Shown piece by piece: positions 52,170-62,200 of a DNA stretch of 64,000 bases. A program made the translations under genes and the position numbers. The notes beneath the pieces were generated by a model. That model saw nothing but the letters and a program-made list of their open reading frames with translations. It ran no database searches and was not told where the DNA came from. The stretch's first letter is position 1, and each line of letters begins with the position of its first letter. The DNA is from an uncultured Bacteroidota bacterium (GTDB taxonomy: Bacteria > Bacteroidota > Bacteroidia > Chitinophagales > Chitinophagaceae): contig CAIUZK010000083.1 in the NCBI GenBank assembly GCA_903903635.1, forward strand, positions 1 through 64,000, read 5' to 3'.

Positions 52170-53852
52170 TTACTTCTGTTTAAGTCCGTAAATACTCTTG
52201 GCTGCCTTTGCACTTACAACCTCATTCTTTACATCAGTCAATAATTTTTCTCTGTCGCGTAGACCCGGCTGCCCATAACCGCCACCACCACCGGCTACCT
52301 GGTAATAAGTAGTACCATCAGGTATACCATGTATCATGTCCTTGTTCAGCGGCACCAGTTTCCGGCCACTCTTGCCTGGATATTTCAATTCTATTTTATT
52401 CAGCACACTACCCTTGCCGCCAAACAAACCGTAATTGGGTTCTATATCACCATCACCAAATACCACCATAGTAGTATCATCTCCGCGAAGCAAAATCTTA
52501 GTTTCAGTTCCCAGTCCACCGCGCCATTGACCTGCACCACCCGAATCACACAGGTATTCATGTTGCAGTATCAGGTGCGGCGTTTGCTGTTCATACATTT
52601 CATAATCCTGATCCAGTACACCACCAGATGCATCGATCATACCAATATGATCATAACCGTCATCACCTTTCATAGCGCCGCTTCCTCCTTTCAGTCCCAG
52701 AAAGCATATATCAACATACTTCTTTCCGGTACGGGGATGGTTGCCGGTAAATAATGAACACAACAAATGATTCCAGCCTGCGGTTATACGATCAGGCACA
52801 GCCGGACCAAGCGCCTTAAAAATAGAATCGGCTACCTGCGGGCATAAGTGATTACCAAACGTAGTAGCAGCCGGATAAGATGCATTAAGGATAGTACCCT
52901 CAGGAACAATGTATTTCAGCGGCTTGATCATCCCTTCATTATGCGGAATGTTCGGATTGACCATCTGCAAAAAAGTAAGTGTAATAGCCGAACAGGAAGA
53001 AGTGTACGTACCATTTACAAATCCCTTGGTTTGAGGTGAAGAATTGGAAAAATCAAAAATGATATCCTCATTCTTTACTGTTATTTTTGAGCGAATGACA
53101 AATTTACTGCCCTTGTGCTTTCCATCATAATACACCATGCTCTCCCCTTCATAAACGCCGTTAGGTATATTCCTGATTTCAGACTGCATCATTTTTTCTG
53201 TCGAATCAAATAAAGCCTGTTTATGCGCATCAAAAACCTCAAGTCCATACTTGGCAACAAATGTCTGTAATCTTCGCTCACCCAATGTGCAGGCTCCTAT
53301 CTGCGCCTTAATATCTTCTGGCACCATCTGTAACCTGATGTTGGCAAATATCAGGTTCCATACATCTTTGCGCAGGTTGCCTTTTTCAAATAATTTAACC
53401 GCCGGAATACGTATTGCCTCCTGCCATACTTCTGTGGCATTAGGATTATACCCGCCCTGCACAGCGCCACCAATATCGGCCTGATGGCCCTTTGCTGCCG
53501 ACCACCCCACCAATACTTTACCATGAAAGATCGGCTTGAAAATAGCTACATCGTTATTCTGGTTACCCATCGAGAACACATCATTATGGATGATAACATC
53601 CCCTTCATGAATATCATCACCATATTGCTCGATGATCACCCTGCAAACCGGTCCAAGGGAAAAAGAGAGTATGGGAAGGTTTTCTGTTTGTTCCAGCATC
53701 TGCCCCTTTGCATCATACAACCCCGTCACAAAATCTTTCGCCTCGCACAATATGGGCGAACGGGTAGTTTTAGTCAAAGAGATACTCATCTCATCCGTTA
53801 TGGATTTGAAAGCCCGTTGAAAAATGGAAACAAGTATTTTATCTATTTTCAT
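52170..53852 (-). CDS. Hydantoinase B / oxoprolinase family protein
   Basis: This 560-residue protein opens MKIDKILVSIFQRAFKSITDEM and has HNDVFSMGNQNNDVAIFKP, GHQADIGG (metal-binding region), and the C-terminal YYQVAGGGGGYGQPGLRD. HyuB works with HyuA in ATP-dependent opening of cyclic amides (N-methylhydantoin, 5-oxoproline); relatives are acetone and acetophenone carboxylases. Next to a Mo-hydroxylase/CoA-ester pathway, lactam opening of 2-oxoindole-acetate or its CoA ester is the favoured role. Carboxylase-specific extra subunits are absent. It overlaps hyuA by 14 nt. Confidence 0.88.
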   Translation of the reverse strand: MKIDKILVSIFQRAFKSITDEMSISLTKTTRSPILCEAKDFVTGLYDAKGQMLEQTENLPILSFSLGPVCRVIIEQYGDDIHEGDVIIHNDVFSMGNQNNDVAIFKPIFHGKVLVGWSAAKGHQADIGGAVQGGYNPNATEVWQEAIRIPAVKLFEKGNLRKDVWNLIFANIRLQMVPEDIKAQIGACTLGERRLQTFVAKYGLEVFDAHKQALFDSTEKMMQSEIRNIPNGVYEGESMVYYDGKHKGSKFVIRSKITVKNEDIIFDFSNSSPQTKGFVNGTYTSSCSAITLTFLQMVNPNIPHNEGMIKPLKYIVPEGTILNASYPAATTFGNHLCPQVADSIFKALGPAVPDRITAGWNHLLCSLFTGNHPRTGKKYVDICFLGLKGGSGAMKGDDGYDHIGMIDASGGVLDQDYEMYEQQTPHLILQHEYLCDSGGAGQWRGGLGTETKILLRGDDTTMVVFGDGDIEPNYGLFGGKGSVLNKIELKYPGKSGRKLVPLNKDMIHGIPDGTTYYQVAGGGGGYGQPGLRDREKLLTDVKNEVVSAKAAKSIYGLKQK

Positions 53853-55968
53853 CTACTTTTTTGTTTTTTTTTAATTTATAGCCACCGGGGAATTTTTCCC
53901 GCTCATATACTATGAATGATCCAAGATCATCTACCAGACAATCATAAGCCTCACTTACAAAAACAGAAGTTGTTATTTTCTCTATAACGCAAGGCCCCTT
54001 TATCCTTGCACCATATATAGGCTTGTCGCCATCATAAACCGGTACTTTTTTCATCTCATTCAGCTCGGGTATATATACCGACCTTTGCTCCTTAATAGCT
54101 GATTTTGCAGTAACCGGAGTACTTTTCCCTGCATTGAACTCGGGCCTTTCCTTTCTGCCTATTACACGCAGGCGGAGATTAATAAGCTCCATTTCTGTCT
54201 GCTCTTCCTTCAGTGAATATCCGAACTGCCTGTTATGTTCTTTATGAAATAAGTCAAAAATATTTTCAAGCCGGTAATTAATAATATCATCCAGATTGGC
54301 TTCAAGTTGCACCTCATGATACTGACCAACATACCTTAGGTCAAGAACAGGCTGAATAGTGATCTTCTCCGGCGACACACCTTCTTCTTCAATTAACGCC
54401 TTCATGCCTTCTTTCTTCATTTCTTCAAAAAGAGCAATGAATTTCTTCCGGTCCATATTTTTAAATGACGTAAAATACGATCGTATATAGTCGTGTTTCA
54501 GGTCGCCCAGCAGCATACCTGCCGCGCAAAAAATAGAAGACACATTAGGCACCAGGAACATTGGTATCTCCAGTTCCTTGCATATCTCAGAAGAATGGAT
54601 GGATCCGGCCCCGCCTGCAACGATAAACAGAAATTCTCTTGGATCATAACCCCGCTCCACGGATATTTCTCTTACCCCCTGGGCCATGTTGCTATTAATG
54701 ATCCGGTACATGCCCGCCGCAGTCTCCAGCACCGAGAGACCCAGTTTATCTGCAAGTTCATTTTGTATAGATTGATGCGCTGCTTCTTTGTCAAGCTTCA
54801 GCTTTCCGCCGGCAAAAAAATCAGGGTTCAGATAACCAAGTATCAGATCGGCATCAGTGCAGGCAGGTATTTTTCCTCCACGGCTGTAACACACTGGTCC
54901 GGGCAATGCTCCCGCACTCTGTGGGCCCATCTGCAATAAACCTCCGTCATTTATCCAGCCTATGCTGCCACCACCTGCGCCAATGGTAATTATATCCAGC
55001 GAAGGAAGTGCAATACGGTAGCGGTTAATGTTTCCTTCTGTACTGGTTACGCATTCGTTGTCTATTACAATAGCTGCATCAAAACTTGTGCCGCCCATAT
55101 CAACGGTAATACAATTTTTGAAACCCAGTAATTTAGAATAGTATGCGCCGGCAGTTGGTGCCGCCGCTGGGCCTGACAATACCGTTACAGCAGGATTCTT
55201 TTTCACCTGCTCGGGAACAACTACCCCACCATTCGATTGCATGATGAGCAGTGTGCCCTTAAAATTGATACTATCCAGTTTATGAGTCAGGTTATCGAGA
55301 TACTTAGCCACGATAGGGCCTACAAAGGCGCTCACGGCAGTAGTACTCACGCGTTCATAAAACCTGATGGAGGGCAACACCTCACAGGATGAGGTTACAA
55401 ATAAGCCTTTCAGTTTTTTACGCAGAAATTTTACAGCCTTTAGCTCATGGGTTGCATTCTTGTAGGAATTCATAAAGCACACAGCCACCGACTCTACCTT
55501 TTCCGCCTTTATTTTCTCAATGACAGGAAGAAGTTCCTGCTCATCAAATTCCTTCAAAACCTTACCTTCCGAATCTATTCGCTCATCAACCGTAAACCGC
55601 AGATGCCTGGGCGCCAGCGGAGTTACATTATGGTAATGATTGTTGAATTGCTCCTCGCGAATACCCCGGCGCATTTCCAGTGCATCTCTGAAACCCTTCG
55701 TTGTAATGAGCGCAGTTTTAGCCCCTCTCAGTGTCAGTAAAGCATTGGTGGCTACTGTTGTGCCATGCACTATTGTATCTATAGCTGCTACAAATTTGCC
55801 AAATGGCACACCTGCCATTTCCGCAATCTCACGAATACCATTTAAGAAACCAATGGAAGAATCCTGTGGCGTAGACAACGTTTTATGTACAATAGTTTTT
55901 CCTTCAGACGAAACACATATCAGGTCTGTAAATGTGCCGCCTATATCTATACCTACGTTATACTTCAT
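53839..55968 (-). CDS. Hydantoinase A / oxoprolinase family protein
   Basis: This 709-residue ATPase-type subunit has the N-terminal GIDIGGTFTDLICV (5-18, phosphate-binding), VHGTTVATNALL (~68-79), and a second actin-like core with CITVDMGGTSFDAA and RGYDPREFLFIVAGGAGS. It phosphorylates the amide carbonyl with ATP to drive ring opening by HyuB. The gene starts 1 nt after the dehydrogenase/hydratase fusion. The C-terminal domain (~530-709) includes RYVGQYHEVQ, as in HyuA and acetophenone carboxylase. Confidence 0.9.
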   Translation of the reverse strand: MKYNVGIDIGGTFTDLICVSSEGKTIVHKTLSTPQDSSIGFLNGIREIAEMAGVPFGKFVAAIDTIVHGTTVATNALLTLRGAKTALITTKGFRDALEMRRGIREEQFNNHYHNVTPLAPRHLRFTVDERIDSEGKVLKEFDEQELLPVIEKIKAEKVESVAVCFMNSYKNATHELKAVKFLRKKLKGLFVTSSCEVLPSIRFYERVSTTAVSAFVGPIVAKYLDNLTHKLDSINFKGTLLIMQSNGGVVVPEQVKKNPAVTVLSGPAAAPTAGAYYSKLLGFKNCITVDMGGTSFDAAIVIDNECVTSTEGNINRYRIALPSLDIITIGAGGGSIGWINDGGLLQMGPQSAGALPGPVCYSRGGKIPACTDADLILGYLNPDFFAGGKLKLDKEAAHQSIQNELADKLGLSVLETAAGMYRIINSNMAQGVREISVERGYDPREFLFIVAGGAGSIHSSEICKELEIPMFLVPNVSSIFCAAGMLLGDLKHDYIRSYFTSFKNMDRKKFIALFEEMKKEGMKALIEEEGVSPEKITIQPVLDLRYVGQYHEVQLEANLDDIINYRLENIFDLFHKEHNRQFGYSLKEEQTEMELINLRLRVIGRKERPEFNAGKSTPVTAKSAIKEQRSVYIPELNEMKKVPVYDGDKPIYGARIKGPCVIEKITTSVFVSEAYDCLVDDLGSFIVYEREKFPGGYKLKKNKKVDENR

Positions 55969-55969
55969 T

Positions 55970-57988
55970 CTATTTATGAATAAAATTTGCTTTTACTTTT
56001 GGTCCGTTGGTTTTAAAATTTTCCAGGCCAATTTTCATATCCTCTGTCTGCAGACACTCACCAAACATCCTTGCTTCCAGGTCAAGACCTGCATCAAGTG
56101 TCATGGCGGCTCCGCCATAAATTGCTTTTACCAGTATGGCATCAGTTTTTTTGCTCAGGTGCCCTATATCCAGCGGCATTGGCATTTCAATGCTCACCAC
56201 CGGCAGTTTGGGTATTGGGAGTATTACGGTTTTGCCGCTTGCTATTTCCCCTGCAAAGGCTATGGCATCATCAATCAGGTCTCCCAAAGCTTCTCTGTTT
56301 ATCAACCCTATCTCCATGGCTTCTTTACCCGATACCGGTCTGCCTGTCCTGAGTATTTCGGCAGCCTTAGCCACACCCACTATGCGGGGCAGTCGCTGAG
56401 TACCGCCTGCGCCTGCTATAAAGCCCAGGTTAACCTCCGGCTGGCAGGCGAGAACCGGCAAGCTTTTTTTACTTATCCTGGCTGTACAGGCCATAGCCAG
56501 TTCATTGCCGCCACCAAATGCAAATCCATTCAATGCGCAAACAACCGGCTTGGGGTAATTTTCAACATAATTCAGAATGGCATGAAACGAACGGGAAGTA
56601 TTATAACCCTCATCCGGTGTCTTCAGTGCCGCCAGCATATTCAGGTCAGCGCCCGACACAAAAGCCTTGGTTCCGAAACCGGTTATCACTGCTGCCTTAA
56701 TTGAATCATCCTTTTCCGCAAGCTCCAATTCATTTTTCAGTTGGCTCAATACCACCTGGCTCAATGCGTTCAGCACTTTGGGCCTCCTGAGGGTTAGCAG
56801 TAATACATCGTCCACCTTAGTGGTTACTATATCCTTCAGTTTCCAGCCATTTTCCGACTTTGCTTTTTCCAGTACTGCCGGGAATTTAAATCCGGTATGC
56901 CTGCTGCAAAACTCATGCACAAGGTCATACGCAGCGCCAATACCCAGTTCATTCATATATCCGAATGGCGGCCTGATAACAAGCGACATTTCACAACCCA
57001 TATTCAGGTCGTTAATATCTACAATGCCAAGATCCAGAATATAGGTAGCCAGTGCAAAAAATGCACCCTTAAATTCTTTTACGAGTATCTCTTCCTTTTC
57101 AGGAGGTAATACCACTACTTCACCACGCTGTGCAGTCTTCCATGGCTCCTTGTTATTGCATTTTTCCTGCAAAGCCGCAGGGGTATGAAACCAGGGCATT
57201 AATGCTTTACCCATCTCATCCAGTCCATGAGCAGTTATGGGGTTACCTCCTGTAAGGTTTAATGCAGTAAACGGCCCTACACCCAAACCGAGGGCTTTAA
57301 CCGCTGCCGCATCAATTTCCTTTTCATTACCCCATCCCTTTTCAAGACACAATATGGCAGTCTGACAGATTCCTTCAAATATCGGATCAACAGCATAACC
57401 ATAGGAGCTTTTTACCATTACAGGTATTTTCCCTATCGATTCATAAAAACCTAGCAGCAACCTCGTCAGCAAGGCATCGGTATCCTTTCCTGGCACAATT
57501 TCAACCACAGGGTTTATCTCTGCCGGGAAGAAATAGTGAGCCACCAGGCACCTCGACTTATTCGCGATATTGCGGAAAATCACCTCCGGCTGCATATGCG
57601 ATGAATTGGAAAGATAGATACAGCTATCTTCAGTCAGCGTTTCCACCTGCCTGAAGATGATATCCTTTATCCGTTCATCTTCTGTGGCGGCTTCCACAAC
57701 AATTTGCGATCCGCGCACATATTCATAATCGTTGGAGAACAGCAGGGCTGCCTTCATTTTCTCTGCCTGTTCCGGCTTGAAAGCGCCTGTCTCCACACCC
57801 TTCTGAATTTTCTTGTGCGCCTTTGCTTTTGCTTTCTCCAATGCCTCTGGAGAAATGTCCAAAACAACAACGCTTACTTCATAGGAAGCAAGCGTTTTGG
57901 CAAAATGCAAGGCGATATCCGGACCAATCTGTCCGGCTCCTATAACGGAGATTTTATTAATGCTAAGACTTCTGTATTTGTAGCTCAT
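55970..57988 (-). CDS. 3-hydroxyacyl-CoA dehydrogenase / enoyl-CoA hydratase fusion (HAD-ECH order)
   Basis: This 672-residue bifunctional beta-oxidation enzyme has an N-terminal dehydrogenase: NAD motif VIGAGQIGPDIA (15-26) and AHYFFPAEINPVVEIV with catalytic His. The C-terminal crotonase domain (from ~390) has SGADLNML (oxyanion loop), GGGNELAMAC and CQPEVNLGFIAGAGG with the two catalytic Glu. The order is opposite to FadB/FadJ (hydratase first) and like archaeal fusions. The proposed task is hydration of 2-aminocinnamoyl-CoA and oxidation to 2-aminobenzoylacetyl-CoA. It is the first gene of the first minus-strand run, so it may lead the transcript. Confidence 0.93.
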   Translation of the reverse strand: MSYKYRSLSINKISVIGAGQIGPDIALHFAKTLASYEVSVVVLDISPEALEKAKAKAHKKIQKGVETGAFKPEQAEKMKAALLFSNDYEYVRGSQIVVEAATEDERIKDIIFRQVETLTEDSCIYLSNSSHMQPEVIFRNIANKSRCLVAHYFFPAEINPVVEIVPGKDTDALLTRLLLGFYESIGKIPVMVKSSYGYAVDPIFEGICQTAILCLEKGWGNEKEIDAAAVKALGLGVGPFTALNLTGGNPITAHGLDEMGKALMPWFHTPAALQEKCNNKEPWKTAQRGEVVVLPPEKEEILVKEFKGAFFALATYILDLGIVDINDLNMGCEMSLVIRPPFGYMNELGIGAAYDLVHEFCSRHTGFKFPAVLEKAKSENGWKLKDIVTTKVDDVLLLTLRRPKVLNALSQVVLSQLKNELELAEKDDSIKAAVITGFGTKAFVSGADLNMLAALKTPDEGYNTSRSFHAILNYVENYPKPVVCALNGFAFGGGNELAMACTARISKKSLPVLACQPEVNLGFIAGAGGTQRLPRIVGVAKAAEILRTGRPVSGKEAMEIGLINREALGDLIDDAIAFAGEIASGKTVILPIPKLPVVSIEMPMPLDIGHLSKKTDAILVKAIYGGAAMTLDAGLDLEARMFGECLQTEDMKIGLENFKTNGPKVKANFIHK

Positions 57989-58002
57989 AATTTAATCACT
58001 TC

Positions 58003-58010
58003 CAAAGCTA
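58003..58010 (-). promoter_or_regulatory. Bacteroidota -7 element TAGCTTTG before the catabolic run
   Basis: This is an exact TANNTTTG match on the minus strand, ending 14 nt before the start at 57988. The nearest TTG upstream (58020-58022) is only 9 nt away, so a -33 element at proper spacing is missing. It is a candidate start of the 48079-57988 transcript. Confidence 0.4.
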
Positions 58011-58297
58011 TCTTTCGGACAATTGATAAATTATGACTAAGGTCAGTTTTTACTACCTGAACCCAATATATTAATCAGTCATTTTTTAATAAATTTATAT
58101 GTAAATATTCTATTTTGGAAACTCTCCTGGTTTATTTGTACCAACTAAACAACACAGCAGCCGGCTACTAAATTATTGCCTGTACAAAGTCTGCCTTTTC
58201 TTTACCCTGGATGCTGTACTCCTACTATTCCCTTACAAACCTTGCCTTGTATGGCTTTTCGCCAAAAAATAAAATGAAGTATTGGCCAGGTGCAAAC

Positions 58298-58804
58298 TCA
58301 CTTCATCTGTTGCTCCTCCCATTTTTCCAGTTCCCCTTTTTTGTCCAGAGTAATGAGCTTCTCCACTTCCTTATCCTTAGTAAATGTCTTGTTTGCTTTA
58401 TAGTATTTTATTACACTTTTTATACCTGCAAGGTTACCTTCAATGCTATCCTTATAGTTTCCGCTTTCAATGGCATACTTTGTCCAGCCACCCATATAAA
58501 TGGCTAAGAGCTCCGGATTTATCTCAATGAATGTAATCACATTGGCCTTGATCGAAATACTGACATCCGGGCTACCGCTTATCCATGTAATAAGAAAACC
58601 ATTAACTTTCTTCCTCTTTGCTTCTTACTTATCAACTGGAGTATTTTCGAGCCAGTTAACACAACTCACAATATCCTTATTGTACCTGGCATAGTCAGTA
58701 GTCTTCTGTGGATCAAAACCTTCAGGAACCTCAAAATTCTGGGCACGTATCTGGAAATTAACCAGCAACATAGAAAGTAATAATAAGGAGAATGCATATT
58801 TCAT
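58298..58804 (-). pseudogene. Secreted protein gene broken by an in-frame TAA
   Basis: An ATG at 58804 opens a signal-peptide-like start (MKYAFSLLLLSMLLVNFQIRA, cut near RAQ at 21-22) followed by NFEVPEGFDPQKTTDYARYN. Codon 60 is TAA (58625-58627). The same frame then continues without interruption for another 108 codons to the stop at 58298, ending GELEKWEEQQMK. Both parts read as one small exported protein of about 168 residues; one substitution (for example GAA or CAA to TAA) explains the break. The C-terminal half alone could start at an internal ATG (58540) but would lack the signal peptide. Confidence 0.75.
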
Positions 58805-59203
58805 AAAATGTATTTTAGGATATAAATGTAATATTTATTGCAGCAATAAGCACACCATTATTGCCATCGTCAACTAGATACAAGATTACATGCAGTTAAT
58901 TAAGATCCTGAATTTACAATTAGAAGCGGCAATTGAAACACATATGACAAACTACATAAATGCTTTAAACAATGCTTCCAAAAACAACAGCATAAATAAG
59001 AAACAAACCTCGGATTTTGGTAACAGCATTACCTCACAAGAAAAGAGGTGGAAGACCCACCTCTTTTCTTTCATATTCTCATCAGGCTGATAACGATGAT
59101 TTGCACTGCAACATCATCATTTTCACCTGGACATTAAAAACTCTATCATTAACAAATCAAAACACATGTTATTCAGATCCATTAAACCAAAAACTTAATC
59201 AAC
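58805..59203. other. Intergenic region with terminator
   Basis: These 399 nt hold a hairpin at 59038-59070 and no convincing gene; the 66-codon plus-strand frame at 58890 runs into the hairpin and has no family features. Confidence 0.5.
59038..59070 (-). terminator. Intrinsic terminator (hairpin), probably bidirectional
   Basis: AAGAAAAGAGGTGG (59038-59051) pairs perfectly with CCACCTCTTTTCTT (59057-59070) around AAGAC; the A/T base of the stem supplies T-rich 3' ends on both strands. It lies about 135 nt after the stop of the giant T9SS gene. Confidence 0.75.
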
Positions 59204-62200
59204 TTATTTCTCCATCACGAAATGGAAAACCTTTCTTTCATTTCCTGCCTGCACATTCAGCAGATACATGCCATTTGCAAGATTTGAATTTAATTGAATC
59301 TCCTTATCCAAGGCGCCATTCTGTACCTTAACTATATCGCTAAACACCGACTGTCCAAGCATATTGGTTATCTCCAGATTCACATTGCCTTCAAAACTTG
59401 TACCTATTGTACCTCTGATGATAAATAATCCTTTATTAGGATTAGGAATGAGTTTAAGGTCACCTGCTTCCATATTGATCGAAGGAACAGCATCATCGTG
59501 TATCCTCAAAATTATTGACTTAGGCGTAATAACCGTTCCGCAGGAACTTGTTGTCTTTACAAAAACAGTAATTGAATCCTGATTGTAAAAATTATTGGCT
59601 ATGTAAACTGCGGTAGTTGCACCTGCAATAAAGGTAACATTATTAACCCACTGATAAGAAACTGATGGCCCGCCACCGGTAACATGCGCAGTAAGTGTGT
59701 CATAAGAACCAACCCACAAAACGCCTGTAGGATTTACAGATATGGTAACTGTTGGAGTAAACACTGTATCAATGAAAATAACAGCGCTATCAAACATATT
59801 ACGTGTGCAGGTTGTAACAGGATTGATTGCAACGACCCTGTATATACCAGGCGTGGTATTCAAACCGAAATCAAGTGATGAACCTGTGCCAATCAGTGGT
59901 AAACCAACTGTAGCCGTTCCCAACATCAACTGGTAATGGATTCCTGAATCTGAATTACCTAAATAAACATGTACACCTGTATCGCTGATGCAATGGCCAC
60001 CACCACCGGTAACAGGATATGCATTTGGCAATGGTATTGTACTGATCGTCTGATTACCTGTCATATTATTTACACAAGTAGTTAATGCGTTAGTGCCTGT
60101 AACAGTATAAACCCCAGCAGCAGTCTGTAACCCAAAATCCAAAGCAGTACCGGTACCGGTTACCGCACTACCCACAGCAACACCACCACGGTATAGCTGA
60201 TAGCTGATAGTAGTATCGGAATTGCTTAAACCGATATGCAGCCCTGAAGCGCCGGAGCAATAAGCGCCGCCACCTGTAACAGTATAAGCTACCGGCAATG
60301 GCTTAACTACAAATGACGTTGTGATATAACATCCCGTAGGTAAAGTATAGGTAATGGCAGGAGCGCCTACTGATGCACCTGTAACCACACCTGTACCTGA
60401 ACCCACAACTGCCAGAGTAAGACTGCTGCTCGACCAGATACCGCCGGATGTAGCATCAGACAATGTAGTATTAAGACCTAAACATACCTGTGCAGTACCT
60501 GTAATAGCTGCGGGAAGAGGATCGATAGTCACAAAAGATGCTACAGCACAACCCGTAGGCAAAGTGTAGGATATTGTAGTAGTACCCAATGTTGAACCGG
60601 TAACAGAGCCGGTAACAGGACCAACTGTTGCCACACTAAAATTGGTGCTGCTCCATGTACCGCCAGATGTAGCATCAGTAAAAGCATAGGTTGAACCAAT
60701 ACATACATTGTCATTACCTGCAATTGGCGCCGGATTCGCATTTACCGTAATTGTAGTTGTAGAAATACAACCTGTAGGCAGAGTATAAGTTATATTAACT
60801 GTACCTGCAGAAACACCGGTAAGTAATCCGCTTGTTGCATTGATTATGGCAACTGAAGGAGTACCTGAAGTCCATGAACCACCTGCAATAGCATTACTTA
60901 AAGGAATTGAATAACCAGCACAAACCTGAGTTGAACCTGTGACAGGAGCAATAGGATTAACATTTATGGTAGTAATAGAAATACAACCAGTACTGGTTAC
61001 CGTATATGTAATGGATGAAGTACCGCCGGAAACACCAAGCGTAACACCAGAAGCAGTACCAATTACGGCCACAGATGTATTACTGCTCGCCCATGATCCG
61101 CCTGAAGTAACATCCGACAATAAGGTAATATCACCCTGGCAAACAGTAGTTGTTCCTGAAATTGCAGCAGGTAATGGATTAACTGTCATCACTGCAGTGC
61201 TGATACAACTTGTGCCTAATGAATAGGTAATTGTTGCTGTACCTACTGAATTACCTGAAACGAGACCTGTACCGAAACCTACTGAAGCTACAGATGGATC
61301 ACTGCTATACCAGCCACCGCCGCCTATTCCGCTCAAAGTGGTTGTTAACCCGATACATACATGGGTAGTACCTGTGATTGGAGCTGGCGGAGGGTTAACT
61401 GAAACTACAACTGTAGACAAACAACCAGTTGGCAAAGTATAAGTAATAGTTGTGGTACCAAGAGTAACACCGGAAATAAGCCCTGATGAAGAACCAATGG
61501 TAGCTACGGCAGTATTGCTGCTGCTCCATGTTCCACCTGGTATGTTGCCTACCAATGGCGATGGCAACCCAAGACATATAGACAACTGTCCGGAAATGAC
61601 GGGCAGAGGATTTACTGTTAAACCGGTAGATGTAACGCAACCGGTAGGCAAAGTATAACTGATGGAAACAGTACCGGCAACAACACCTGAAACAACACCT
61701 GTACCGGAAACAACCGATGCCAATGCTGGTATGCTGCTGCTCCATGTTCCACCACCTGCATCACTCAACGTAGTTGTTGAACCTATACAAACCTGAGTAA
61801 TACCGGAAATTGGTAAAGGTTGAGGATTAACAGTTACTTCACGGGTAATTAAACATGATGGTGATAACTCATAAGTAATGGTAGCTGTACCCGCTGACAT
61901 ACCGGTAACCACACCGGTACCCGATCCGATGTCGGCAACAGAAGTATTACTGCTGGACCATGCACCAAATGCAGTAAGATCGCTGAAAGTTGTTGTCGTG
62001 CTGATACAGGTTGTAGCGGCTCCTGTAATAGGAGCGGGAGTTGATGTGATATTTTCAACGTAAGTAACATAACAACCCGTAGGTAAAACATAAGATATTG
62101 TTGACGAACCGGCAGAAACACCTGTTACCAGGCCGGAAACATCAATTGTTGCTACTGCAGGGTTACTGCTGCTCCATGTACCACCCGGAACAAAATCAGC

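Noticed and set aside
52170-55968. HyuA/HyuB pair as acetone or acetophenone carboxylase
   Set aside because: The families are related, but the extra small subunits typical of these carboxylases are absent, and Mo-hydroxylase plus CoA-ester genes around it fit lactam opening better. Kept as an alternative only.
58890-59090. 66-codon plus-strand frame
   Set aside because: It reads into the terminator hairpin and has no recognisable features.
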